45,271 nucleotides of DNA from 3107 sp965216225 (GTDB lineage Bacteria; Pseudomonadota; Alphaproteobacteria; Rhodobacterales; Rhodobacteraceae), in contig CBDCFF010000004.1 of NCBI GenBank assembly GCA_965216225.1, positions 1 through 45,271 on the forward strand. The letters are read 5' to 3'. The notes beneath the pieces are model-generated. The model worked only from the letters and a program-made list of their open reading frames with translations, ran no database searches and was not told where the DNA came from. This document shows, piece after piece, positions 1 to 8,119 of this stretch. The position numbers and the translations under genes were made by a program. Position 1 is the first letter of the stretch; the number at the start of each line of letters is the position of its first letter.

Positions 1-322
1 ACGCATTGAAGCGCTGGTCGAACATAATAGCGAACTGGTTGCGGGCTGCAAACCATTCCCGAACATTCCTGCCGCCTTTCTCGAAGTTGCGGATGGCCAG
101 ATAGATCAGCTTTGTTGCGGCCTGATCGGTCAGGACGGTTGAATGTGGCTCCCCCGGTCCGGTCTTCAGATCCTCGACCGTCTCGCGCTTGCGCCATTTG
201 GCGGCTGTCTTCGGGTTGATGCCCAACTCCCTGCTCAGCGCCGCGATCGAAGCTTGCGATCGCTGTATTGCTGCTCGGACAGCGTGCGTGGTCGTGGCGC
301 TGCCGTGACGTACTTGTCCCAT
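1..322 (-). pseudogene. Fused transposase remnant: IS481-type N-terminus joined in frame to IS256-type C-terminus (runs off window)
   Basis: Reading leftward from an ATG at 322, the frame stays open to the window edge (about 107 codons). The first ~58 residues have the IS481-family start (MGQVRHGSATTT, then a helix-turn-helix ending in INPKTAAKWRKR and the TGPGEPHSTVLT segment). After about position 134 the protein switches to what looks like the C-terminal end of an IS256 (mutator) transposase (AATKLIYLAIRNF, REWFAARNQFAIMFD). The join is in frame, so a chimeric protein is formally possible, but the catalytic DDE region of neither family is visible. An IS481-like end, starting TGT when read leftward, lies at about 352-378. 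The family calls are from memory of conserved motifs; the fusion point is inferred. Most likely a deletion between two neighbouring ISs. Confidence 0.65.
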
Positions 323-378
323 AGGGCTTCCTTCCATTCCAAAGAAAAGATCGCACCAGCAAACCGTGGGATCAAACA

Positions 379-576
379 CCTCATGTGTCTCGTCCCTGCC
401 ATGGGTTCCCCGTCGCCGGTCCCGACCGGGAGCGGTGACGGGGTGGGATACAGCGCTAAACACCTTGTGGCATGACCACGTTCACTAGCAGGCTGATCCT
501 GCCTCTCTTCACCGTCTCGAACAGTTGACGGCGGCCCGTTTTGCGGGACCGCGAAGCATAAGGAAGAGAGAGTGAC
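379..576 (+). ncRNA. Candidate IS110 bridge-RNA (seekRNA) leader
   Basis: IS110-group elements are known to carry a structured guide RNA between the left end and the recombinase start. Here the leader is ~198 bp, close to the expected size. It contains a strong nested hairpin: CCCCGTC at 408-414 pairs with GACGGGG at 437-443, and inside it CCGGTC at 416-421 faces GACCGG at 424-429. The structure and position are visible in sequence. That it is a functional bridge RNA, and its exact ends and loops, are inference. The recombinase is truncated, so any activity would need another copy in the genome. Confidence 0.4.
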
Positions 577-709
577 ATGATAGCTGAGATAACCATTCTT
601 GGGATAGATGTATCGCGCGACTGGCTGGATGGGTTCTGCCTTCCTGGCGAGAAGCGGTTCCGGCATCCAGACACGGCGGACGGCCATATTGCGCTGATCG
701 CGATGATCC
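379..709 (+). mobile_element. 5' end of an IS110-family element, truncated by IS21
   Basis: This stretch holds a roughly 200-bp non-coding leader followed by the first codons of an IS110-type transposase. It stops where IS21 sequence begins (about 706-709). IS110 elements lack clear terminal inverted repeats, so the left limit is approximate; it is placed just after the IS481-like end at about 378. Everything beyond the first ~44 codons of the recombinase is lost, so the element cannot move by itself. Confidence 0.6.
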
Positions 710-726
710 AGCGTCAATCAGGATGA
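577..726 (+). pseudogene. IS110-family transposase (DEDD recombinase), N-terminal fragment
   Basis: An ATG at 577 has a GGAAGAGAG purine stretch upstream. The translation contains GIDVSRDWLDGF followed by RFRHPDTADGHIALIAMI, the RuvC-like first catalytic aspartate region of IS110 transposases. Full-length members have about 300-400 residues. Here the frame enters IS21 DNA near 706 and stops at 726 after 49 codons, so the DEDD active site and the C-terminal serine domain are missing. It is a truncated relic. Confidence 0.7.
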
Positions 727-865
727 GAACGCGTGTGCGGGGGCTCGCAGGGAGGGCGTAGCCCGACTGGGGAGGCCCCGCACACGCGTTTTGCCCTTTT
801 GGGGCGGGCCTGACGGTTGTGGCCGGCTCGGATAAGGAATGATTTTCTGTGCAAGGGGATCGTTC

Positions 866-2386
866 ATGCCGGGCTGTCATGTCACTGACCAACAAATGAG
901 GCTCTTCATGACGCTCAGATCGACCCATTCCGTTGCCGTTGCCGCTGCCAAGGCGGGGATCAGCCAGGCAACGGGCTATCGGCTGCAAGCTGACCCAATT
1001 TTACCATCACAGAAGAAGGCCCCTCGCGGCCGGCGGCGTCCGGACCCGCTGGCGGACATTTTTGATGCGGAGGTCGTGCCGCTTCTGCGGTCCTCACCGG
1101 GGATCCGACCTGTGGCGGTTTACGAGGAGCTTCTGCGTCGGCATTCTGATCTGGGTACGGGCATCCGACGGACTCCGGAGCGACGGATACGCGCCTGGAA
1201 TGCGGAACACGGCCCTGAACAGGACGTCATTTTCCGGCAGACCCACACACCGGGCAAAATGGGCCTGTCGGATTTCACCGCCATGGGCAAGTTGGGTGTG
1301 ACCATTGCCGGTGAGGCACTGGGCCATCGACTGTATCACTTCCGGCTTGCCTATAGCGGGTTTCAGCACGCCCACGTCGTGCTGGGCGGCGAAAGCTATG
1401 TGGCGCTGGCTGAGGGATTGCAGAACGCCCTCTGGACGCTCGGCGGCGTGCCACACAATCATGGAACTGACAGCCTGTCGGCGGCCTTCAAGAACCTGGA
1501 TAAGTCATCCCGGGCCGATCTAACCGACCGCTTCGACGCCCTGTGCAACCATTATGGAATGACGCCGACGCGCAACAACAAGGGCGTCGCACACGAGAAC
1601 GGTTCCATCGAGAGCCCCAATGGGCATCTGAAGCGCACCATTGAGGACGCGCTGGTCATGCGTGGGTCGCGCGACTTCGAAAGCTTGCAAGATTATCGTC
1701 GCTTCATCGACGAGATCGTGGGCCGGATCAACGCCCGCAATGCCAAGCGTATCGATGCGGAACGTGCGAGCCTCAGACCTTTGCCGACGCGGCGGACCAC
1801 GGATTACGAGGAGATCACGTTGCGCGTCACTTCCTCCGGGGGCTTCACCTTGCGCAAGGTGTTCTACACCGTGCCATCCCGGTTGATCGGGCATCAGCTG
1901 CGGGTTCGGCTCTACGATGATCGGTTGGAGCTGTTCCTGGGAAGCTCTGCCCTGCTAACGCTGACACGCGGACGAGCCTCGAGCACCGGGAGCCATGGGC
2001 ACGTGGTCAATTACCACCACGTCATCCACTCCTTGCGCAAAAAGCCCATGGCGCTGATGGGGCTGGTCTATCGGGATCAGCTATTCCCGCGCCGGGCGTT
2101 CCGTAACATGTTCGCATTCCTGCTGGAGCAGACCAGTGAGAAGGCGGCGTGTCGCATGGTTGTCGATCTTCTGGCGCTGGCACACGAGCGGGGCTGCGAG
2201 GCTGAATTGGCAGCGCAGCTTGAGGAGGACCTTCGCCAGAAGCGCCCGCCTGACATGGCGGCCCTACGCGCAGTGTTTAGCCCATCACAAGACGCACTCC
2301 CCCAAGTCGCGGTGCAACTGGCCGACCTGTCATCTTACGACCAGTTGGTCGGCGGTACGCCATCCGCTCAGGAGGTGACAGCATGA
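866..2386 (+). CDS. istA: IS21 transposase IstA
   Basis: DDE transposase that acts with the IstB ATPase to move IS21. The N-terminus has a helix-turn-helix (VAVAAAKAGISQATGYRL). The integrase-like core shows GLSDFTAMG, NHGTDSLSAAF and ENGSIESPNGHL, consistent with the D, D and E of the catalytic triad. The length of ~506 residues is normal for the family. The ATG at 866 is preferred over 839 because it is preceded at good spacing by AAGGGGA and gives the usual IstA start (MPGCHVTDQQMRL). It overlaps istB by 4 bp (ATGA), implying translational coupling. It appears intact and identical to the copy at 41504-43024. Confidence 0.92.
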   Translation: MPGCHVTDQQMRLFMTLRSTHSVAVAAAKAGISQATGYRLQADPILPSQKKAPRGRRRPDPLADIFDAEVVPLLRSSPGIRPVAVYEELLRRHSDLGTGIRRTPERRIRAWNAEHGPEQDVIFRQTHTPGKMGLSDFTAMGKLGVTIAGEALGHRLYHFRLAYSGFQHAHVVLGGESYVALAEGLQNALWTLGGVPHNHGTDSLSAAFKNLDKSSRADLTDRFDALCNHYGMTPTRNNKGVAHENGSIESPNGHLKRTIEDALVMRGSRDFESLQDYRRFIDEIVGRINARNAKRIDAERASLRPLPTRRTTDYEEITLRVTSSGGFTLRKVFYTVPSRLIGHQLRVRLYDDRLELFLGSSALLTLTRGRASSTGSHGHVVNYHHVIHSLRKKPMALMGLVYRDQLFPRRAFRNMFAFLLEQTSEKAACRMVVDLLALAHERGCEAELAAQLEEDLRQKRPPDMAALRAVFSPSQDALPQVAVQLADLSSYDQLVGGTPSAQEVTA

Positions 2387-3192
2387 CATCGCCCCAGACC
2401 GATACCGCCCGCCTAACCTTGGCTCTGACCGAATTGCGCTTGCCAGCCATCAAGGCGCTATGGCCGCGCTTTGCGGAACAAGCCGACAAGGAAGGCTGGC
2501 CCGCCGCTCGGATGCTCAGCACCCTGGTGGAGCATGAACTGGCTGAACGAGATCGCCGTCGTATCGAGCGACATCTCGCACAGGCACGCCTGTTGCCCGG
2601 AAAAACGATCGACACCTTCGACTTCACAGCCGTCCCCATGCTGTCCAAGGCCCATGTCAGTGCGATCACCGCTGGCGACAGCTGGATCGGAAAGGGCGGC
2701 AACATCCTGCTGTTTGGGCCGCCAGGTGTGGGCAAATCACATCTCGGCTCAGCCATCGGGCTCGCCCTTGTCGAGCAAGGCTACCGCGTCCTATTCAGCC
2801 GCACCACCGATCTGGTCCAGAAACTCCAACAGGCCCGCCGCGATCTCGTCCTCGAAAGTGCCATTGCAAAGCTCGACAAATTCCATCTGCTGATCCTCGA
2901 TGACATCACCTACGTCACCAAGGATCAGGCTGAAACCAGTGTGCTCTTCGAACTCATCAGCGCGAGATATGAACGCCGCTCAATGTTGATCACGGCCAAC
3001 CAGCCCTTCGGGGAGTGGAATGCGATTTTTCCAGACCCGGCCATGACATTGGCCGCCGTCGACAGGCTCGTGCACCACGCAACCATCTTCGAGATGAATG
3101 TCGAAAGCTACCGGCGAAGAGCAGCACAAAAGGCAAAGGGGCCGGGAAGGCCTGCACAAAAAGCCACACCGGAAAACACCAAAGCTGATTGA
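2383..3192 (+). CDS. istB: IS21 helper ATPase IstB
   Basis: AAA+ ATPase of the DnaC/IstB type that assists IstA in target capture. The Walker A motif is GPPGVGKSHLG (around residues 110-120) and the Walker B motif is LLILDDITYV (around residue 170). An arginine-rich tail follows (YRRRAAQKAKGPGR). Length 269 aa is typical. The start codon overlaps the istA stop. The downstream 127 bp to the IS end contains the terminal repeats and no other gene. Confidence 0.93.
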   Translation: MTSPQTDTARLTLALTELRLPAIKALWPRFAEQADKEGWPAARMLSTLVEHELAERDRRRIERHLAQARLLPGKTIDTFDFTAVPMLSKAHVSAITAGDSWIGKGGNILLFGPPGVGKSHLGSAIGLALVEQGYRVLFSRTTDLVQKLQQARRDLVLESAIAKLDKFHLLILDDITYVTKDQAETSVLFELISARYERRSMLITANQPFGEWNAIFPDPAMTLAAVDRLVHHATIFEMNVESYRRRAAQKAKGPGRPAQKATPENTKAD

Positions 3193-3319
3193 CGCTCCGC
3201 GACAATCAAAAAACAAACCCCTTGATCGCGGCACAAAAGCCCGGCATCGTCCCAAACGTCGCGACCAAGGATTCTCATCCTGATTGACGCGCACTTCTCA
3301 TCTTGATTGTCGCGCTACA

Positions 3320-3964
3320 TTGCGCGTCAGTTCAGCAAACCAACGCTCCACCTGATTGATCCAACCAGCCGGGGGCGGTGTGAAGTGGACATGCCAATGC
3401 GGGCGGCGTGCCAGCCAGGCCTTGATCTTCGGGGTTTTGTGGGTGGCGTAATTGTCCATGACGATATGCACCTCCGGCCCGTCCGGCATCTGCCGGTCGA
3501 TCTGTTTGAGGAAGTCGAGGAACTCGGTGGCGCGGCGCCGCTTGCAGCATTTGCCGATCACGGCGCCGGTGGCGATATCCAGTGCTGCAAAAAGCGACGT
3601 CGTGCCGTGTCGGATGCAGGTGTGGGTGCGCCGCTCGGCCACGCCGGGCGCCATTGGCAGCACAGGCTGTTCGCGATCCAGCGCCTGGATTTGCGATTTC
3701 TCGTCAACACACAACACGATAGCCCTGTTCGGCGGTGACAGGTACAGCCCGACGATATCGTGCACCTTGTCCACGAACAGCGGGTCGGTTGAGAGCTTGA
3801 ATGTCTCGCTTCGGTGCGGTTGCAGGCCGAACCCGTTCCAAATCCGCCGGATGGTGGTGTGCGACAGTCCCGTCGCGGCTGCCATGCTTCGGAGCGACCA
3901 ATGGGTCGCATCCCTCGGGGTCGTGTTCAGCGTGCGCTCAATCACCGCAGTCACCTGATCGTCC
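3320..3964 (-). pseudogene. IS630-family transposase, C-terminal part (first IS630 copy)
   Basis: Leftward reading frame covering the DDE core of an IS630 transposase: VLCVDEKSQIQALDR, HIVMDNYATHKTPKIKAW and WINQVERWFAELT. It is cut at the 3' side by the right end of IS21 at 3319, losing about 60 C-terminal residues compared with the intact relative at 21873-22991. At the 5' side it is cut by IS66 at 3965; the missing N-terminus lies at 7783-8059. It differs from the other copy at a few residues (PPPAG versus PTSAS before WINQ), so it is a separate, older insertion. Confidence 0.88.
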
Positions 3965-4050
3965 GTAAGCGTCTGGTCTGGCTGCCCTGCCTGAGGCCGC
4001 AGATGTCAGATAGTGTCCATGATCGTTAATGGACATTATCGAGGTCAGAT

Positions 4051-4401
4051 GTGGGCAGGAAGAAGCGCCGTCACTGGAGCAATAACGAGAAGCGGATGAT
4101 CTGTGCGCAAACGCGGGTTCCGGGGATTTCGGTTAGTCAGGTTGCGCGGCGGTATGATGTGAATGCCAATCTCGTGTTTACGTGGCTGAGGGATGGGCGG
4201 TTTTCGCCTGATGGCGATACACAGAAGCAGGTTTTCTTTCTGCCGGTCGAGATAATTTCGGATGTGCGGCATGAAGCCGCGCCGCCGGTTGTGGCATGCG
4301 GCAGGATTGGGTTTGATCTTGTTTGCGGGCACCGGCTTTGTGTCAGCGGGACTTACGATCCCGATGCCCTTGCCGGCCTGATCCGTGGCTTGTCCGGATG
4401 A
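4051..4401 (+). CDS. tnpA: IS66 accessory protein TnpA
   Basis: Small DNA-binding protein of IS66 elements. It starts MGRKKRRHWSNNEKRMIC and has a helix-turn-helix of the form GISVSQVARRYDVNANLVFTWL, followed by a proline/valine-rich C-terminal half. 116 residues, normal for the family. Its stop overlaps the start of tnpB by ATGA. It is required in trans for IS66 transposition together with TnpB and TnpC (family knowledge). Confidence 0.88.
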   Translation: MGRKKRRHWSNNEKRMICAQTRVPGISVSQVARRYDVNANLVFTWLRDGRFSPDGDTQKQVFFLPVEIISDVRHEAAPPVVACGRIGFDLVCGHRLCVSGTYDPDALAGLIRGLSG

Positions 4402-4745
4402 TCCCGGTACCGTCGAACACGAAGGTGTGGCTGGCTGCCGGGGTAACGGATATGCGCCGGGGGTTTGCGACGCTGGCGGCTCAGGAGGAACAGACGCTGA
4501 AGCAGAACCCTTATTGCGGCCACATGTTCGTTTTCCGTGGACGGCGTGGCGATCTGATCAAGATCATTTGGTGGGACGGTCAGGGGGCCTGTCTGTTCTC
4601 CAGGCGATTGGAGAAGGGCCGGTTTGTCTGGCCTTCTGCAAAAGACGGCAAAGTCGCATTGACACCGGCCCAGTTGGCGATGCTTCTGGAGGGCATTGAC
4701 TGGCGTATTCCGCAGCGCACATGGCGGCCATTGAAGGCGGGATAA
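4398..4745 (+). CDS. tnpB: IS66 accessory protein TnpB
   Basis: The IS66 Orf2 family is recognisable from VWLAAGVTDMRRGF, HMFVFRGRRGDLIKIIWWDGQG and RLEKGRFVWP. The start at ATG 4398 overlaps tnpA by 4 bp and gives 115 residues, the usual size. It appears intact. The equivalent protein in the second IS66 (43466-43813) is clearly diverged, so the two IS66 elements are different species of IS rather than copies. Confidence 0.9.
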   Translation: MIPVPSNTKVWLAAGVTDMRRGFATLAAQEEQTLKQNPYCGHMFVFRGRRGDLIKIIWWDGQGACLFSRRLEKGRFVWPSAKDGKVALTPAQLAMLLEGIDWRIPQRTWRPLKAG

Positions 4746-4805
4746 TCTGGCCGGATCAGTGATTTGGGGATTCCCTAAAGCCCGTTGATTTGCCAGGTTT
4801 TGGCC

Positions 4806-6332
4806 ATGATCGATGTGGCCCGAGCCTTACCGGAAGACCCCGATGAGTTGCGTGCTTTCACGCAGCTTCTGCTGGCCGAGGTGAAGTCTCAGGCGATGTT
4901 GATCGAGAAGCTCAGGCACCAGTTATCCGGGCATCGCACACATAGGTTTGGCAGCAAATCCGAGAGCATCGAGCAGCTGCAACTGGCCCTGGAGAGCAGT
5001 GAGATTGCAACGGCAGCGATGACAGCCAAGTTACGCCTGCCTGAAGAGGAGCCGCCCAAAGACAAACCCAAGCGCCGCCCGATCCCGGATCATATACCGC
5101 GCCAGCACATCGAACTGGCCACCGGAGATGATGCCTGTGCGGATTGTGGTGGCAAGCTGCGCCGCCTGGGCGAGGATGTGACCGAGGAACTGGAATATGT
5201 TCCGGGGCGCTTCATCGTGAACCGCATCACCCGGCCCCGCTTTGCCTGTTCGGGCTGCGACAGCTTCACCCAGGCACAGCTGCCATCGCGCCCGATTGAG
5301 CGCGGGCGTCCTGGACCAGGACTGTTGGCCCATGTTCTGGTCAGCAAATATGCCGATCATCTGCCGCTCTACCGGCAAAGCCGGATATTCGAGCGCGACG
5401 GGCTTGACCTTGACCGCTCAACGCTGGCCGATTGGGTGGGCAAATCCACGGCCCTACTGGAGCCACTGGCCGTTGCCATCGGACGACATGTGCAAGCAGG
5501 CCAGGCATTGTTTGCCGATGATACGCCGATCAAAATGCTAACGCCCGGGGCAGGCAAAACCCAGACCGCCCGCCTATGGACTTACATACGCGATGAGCGC
5601 CCCTGGGACAGCGAGGTGCCGCCTGCTGCCTGGTATCAGTTCTCGCCGGACCGCAGGGGTCAGCATCCCAAGGATCACTTGAAGAGATACCAGGGCTGGA
5701 TGCATGCGGACGGCTATTCCGGATTCAACGACCTCTACCGTTCTGGCGACATCCGCGAGGTCGCCTGCATGGCCCACATCCGGCGCAAGTTCGTCGATGT
5801 GCATAAAGCCCAGGGCTCGGCCATCGCCGAAGAGGCGATCAAGCGGATAGCAGGGCTCTACGCTATCGAGAAAGAGGCCCGTGGATCGCCGCCGGATCAG
5901 CGTACCGCCATACGGCAGGCCGAGGCCAGACCCGTCTTCGATGACCTGGGCAATTGGCTGGGTGCCCAACTGCCCGCTATCTCTGGCAAATCGCCACTTG
6001 CAGGGGCCATCCGTTATGCGCTGACCCGGTTGCCACGGCTCCGGCCATACCTTGAACATGGCCATCTCGAGATCGACAATAATGCGGCCGAGCGGGCCAT
6101 CAGAGGTATTGCTTTGGGGCGCAAGAACTACCTCTTCGTTGGATCACCGGCAGGCGGCAAAGCCGCTGCCATCGCCTATACGCTGATTGAAACCGCCAAA
6201 CTGAACAACGTTGATCCGCAGGGCTGGCTGGCCGACACTCTGGCCCGCATCCCGGATTGCAAGATCACCAAGGTCGACGACCTGCTGCCATGGAACATGG
6301 GCAGCCACCATCACATGAAAGACGCTGCATGA
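4806..6332 (+). CDS. tnpC: IS66 transposase TnpC
   Basis: DDE transposase of IS66. The N-terminus is a coiled coil (LLLAEVKSQAMLIEKLRHQL) ending in the signature HRFGSKSE. A zinc-finger region follows (CADCGGKLRRLGEDVTEELEY ... CSGCDS), then the catalytic core with FADDTPIKM, WMHADGYSGFN and the C-terminal IDNNAAERAIR segment. The ATG at 4806 is preferred over an in-frame TTG at 4785. About 508 residues, full length. The stop overlaps the next gene by ATGA, so the fourth ORF is translationally coupled. Confidence 0.93.
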   Translation: MIDVARALPEDPDELRAFTQLLLAEVKSQAMLIEKLRHQLSGHRTHRFGSKSESIEQLQLALESSEIATAAMTAKLRLPEEEPPKDKPKRRPIPDHIPRQHIELATGDDACADCGGKLRRLGEDVTEELEYVPGRFIVNRITRPRFACSGCDSFTQAQLPSRPIERGRPGPGLLAHVLVSKYADHLPLYRQSRIFERDGLDLDRSTLADWVGKSTALLEPLAVAIGRHVQAGQALFADDTPIKMLTPGAGKTQTARLWTYIRDERPWDSEVPPAAWYQFSPDRRGQHPKDHLKRYQGWMHADGYSGFNDLYRSGDIREVACMAHIRRKFVDVHKAQGSAIAEEAIKRIAGLYAIEKEARGSPPDQRTAIRQAEARPVFDDLGNWLGAQLPAISGKSPLAGAIRYALTRLPRLRPYLEHGHLEIDNNAAERAIRGIALGRKNYLFVGSPAGGKAAAIAYTLIETAKLNNVDPQGWLADTLARIPDCKITKVDDLLPWNMGSHHHMKDAA

Positions 6333-7760
6333 GCATCATCGAGATCAAAGTCACCCTGCAAGACATCGAGCCCGCTGTCACCCGCACCCTGCAGGTGCCT
6401 GCCGATATCCGGCTGGACCGGCTGCACCTGACACTGCAGGTGGCCATGGGCTGGACCAACTCGCATCTCTACATGTTCGGAGCAGCCCGCGCCACATGGG
6501 GTATCGCGGACCCCGATTTTGGCGGCGAGGACCGGCCCGCCAACAAAACCACTCTGGGCCAAGTCATCAAGGACACCGGCAAAAAGACGATCAACTACAT
6601 CTACGATTTTGGCGACAACTGGGAACACAGGATCAAGATCGGCAGGATCACCGATCCCGTCCCTGGCGAACTCTATCCCAGACTAGGGCCTGTTGAGATT
6701 CATCGTGAGTTGATGATAGCCGCGGCCAGATAGATCATGGAGGAGAAGCTCTGATCTGTTTTGCAGGCCCGCAACGCAATACGCTTGAATTCCTTGAGTT
6801 TCCGGAAGTAATTTTCGATCAGGTGTCGCCATTTGTAGCAGTGTTTGTCAAATTCCGGCGGAAACTTCCGGTTCGATCCGGGCGGAATGACTGGCACAAT
6901 CCCCGACTTGTCCAGATTTTCGCGCAACCAGTCGGCATCAAACGCCCGATCCGCGAGGAGCATCTCGCACGAAACACCCTCGATCAACTCGGATGTTTCG
7001 CTCAAATCGTGGGCTTGCCCAGGCATCAGGCGGAAGGAGACAAGATTGCCAAGCGCATCTGTCAGAGCCAGGATTTTGGTGGTAATTCCAGAAAAAGAGT
7101 ACTGTGAGAGCGCCCTGTAGCCTGGCTTTGAGCCCCCCTTTTGCGCCCTGCCCGTGGCGGTGGACCTTCACGATTGTGCCGTCAATCATGACATATTCCA
7201 TGTCAGGGTCATTTGAGACAGCGTCAAATATCCGTTTGAAAACATCGGCTTTTACCCAATGGCGGAAACGTTTGTAAACGGTGTTCCAATTGCCAAAGCC
7301 GGACGGAAGATCACGCCAGGGCGCCCCGGTTCGAGCAATCCACAATACGGCTTGCCAGAAAAAGACGGCTGTCACCGCCAGTGCGACCGGGATCGCGTTT
7401 CTTGCCAAAACAATGCGGTTCCATCAAAGCCCATTGCGCGTCATTGATAACAAAACGCTCGCTCAACATTTCATTCTCCCTTTGGGAAAGAGTGAATCAG
7501 AGGTCAGCGCAAATGAAAACCCTGAATCTCAACAGGCCCTAATCGAGGTCATCGGTAAATGCCCGCCCGAAGACGTCGGGGGCTTCCCTGGCTACTACGG
7601 GTTCCTCGATGCCATGGCCGATCCAAAGCATCCAGAGCACGATCATCTCAAAGACTGGTATGGCGGCACCTTCGATCCCAATCAGCCCGAAACCGACAAA
7701 CTCAAACTCGAAGTCCTCAGTCTCGCAAAACGCTGGAAGCCCGGAAAACCAAGGAAATAA
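6329..7760 (+). pseudogene. IS66 passenger: plasmid pRiA4b ORF-3-like protein, split by IS5
   Basis: The N-terminal half (6329-6685) starts MSIIEIKVTLQDIEPAVTR and contains DRLHLTLQVAMGWTNSHLY and YIYDFGDNWEHRI, hallmarks of the pRiA4b ORF-3-like family (PF07929). The C-terminal half (7542-7760) reads CPPEDVGGFPGYYGFLDAM ... DWYGGTFDP. Removing the IS5 (6686-7539) and one TA target copy restores one uninterrupted frame of 191 residues ending in TAA at 7758-7760. The role of these proteins is not established. Its ATGA overlap with tnpC and its position inside the inverted repeats show it belonged to the transposon. Confidence 0.88.
6686..7539 (-). mobile_element. IS5-family (IS427-like) element, copy A, with frameshifted transposase
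   Basis: Inverted ends are GGGCCTGTTGAGATTCA at 6686 and its complement ending at 7539, with a TA duplication on both sides (6684-6685, 7540-7541). The leftward transposase starts at ATG 7469 (MLSERFVINDAQW) and shows WRDLPSGFGNWNTVYKRF, YVMIDGTIVKVHRHG, LLADRAFDADWLREN and WRHLIENYFRKL. Compared with copy B there is one extra G near 7355 that breaks the N-terminal frame. Both copies also have the orfA/orfB frame change after a GGGGGG run. It is almost identical to copy B, so the insertion is recent. Confidence 0.9.
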
Positions 7761-7782
7761 GGCTGTCAGACCGGACGCTTAC

Positions 7783-8059
7783 GATCGTCCGACACGGTGC
7801 GCGGGCGACCGGAGCGGTATTCGTCGGTGAGACCTTCAATCCGGCATCGCACAAAACGTCTGCGCCATTTGCCGACTGTGTGTTCATGCACCCCAAGCCG
7901 GGCCGCCACTTCCTTGCTCGCCAATCCATCGGCGCACAGCAGGATCATCCGGCATCGGTCCGACAGCGAACGTGCCGCTTTGTGACGCCGAACCTGACCC
8001 TCGAGAAAACGGCGCTCATCTTCGCTCAGAACCACTGCATCCGCCAAACGTCCCACCAT
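7783..8059 (-). pseudogene. IS630-family transposase, N-terminal part (same element as 3320-3964)
   Basis: Leftward from ATG 8059: MVGRLADAVVLSEDERRFLE, then a helix-turn-helix (GLASKEVAARLGVHEHTVGKWRRRF) and SGRPRTVSDD, where the IS66 target duplication interrupts it. Joining it to 3320-3956 across the IS66 (removing one GATCGTCC) gives the continuous frame found in the 21873-22991 copy. The IS630 right end lies at about 8119, directly against the next IS5. Confidence 0.88.
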
Positions 8060-8119
8060 CGCAACATCCTCCTCAATTCCCGCTCAGTCAATGATACAAA
8101 TTACAATTCCGGGTGACCA

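Larger units (their letters stand above)
706..3319 (+). mobile_element. IS21-family element, left copy, missing its outer left end
   Basis: It carries istA and istB encoding proteins identical to those of the inverted copy at 40571-43210 (positions map as x + y = 43890). The right end reads TTGTCGCGCTACA at 3307-3319, and inner terminal repeats of the type CGTCAATCAGGATGAGAA are present at both sides. By comparison with the right copy, the outermost 26 bp of the left end (starting TGTGCTGCGCGAC) are absent: the shared sequence begins at 706. Without the terminal repeat this copy should not be mobile alone, though its transposase genes are intact. Confidence 0.9.
3965..7782 (+). mobile_element. 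IS66-family element (four ORFs) inserted in IS630, itself carrying an IS5
   Basis: Ends are GTAAGCGTCTGGTCTG at 3965 and the complement of GTAAGCGTCCGGTCTG at 7782, a clear imperfect inverted repeat. The flanking GATCGTCC is duplicated exactly at 3957-3964 and 7783-7790, the 8-bp target duplication expected for IS66. The element encodes tnpA, tnpB, tnpC and a fourth gene with a pRiA4b ORF-3-like domain. The fourth gene is broken by an IS5 at 6686-7539; without it the element would be about 2.96 kb. Confidence 0.92.

Noticed and set aside
2277..2756. Leftward frame across the istA/istB junction
   Set aside because: Present only because of the GC-rich third positions of istA and istB; repeated identically in the other IS21 copy.
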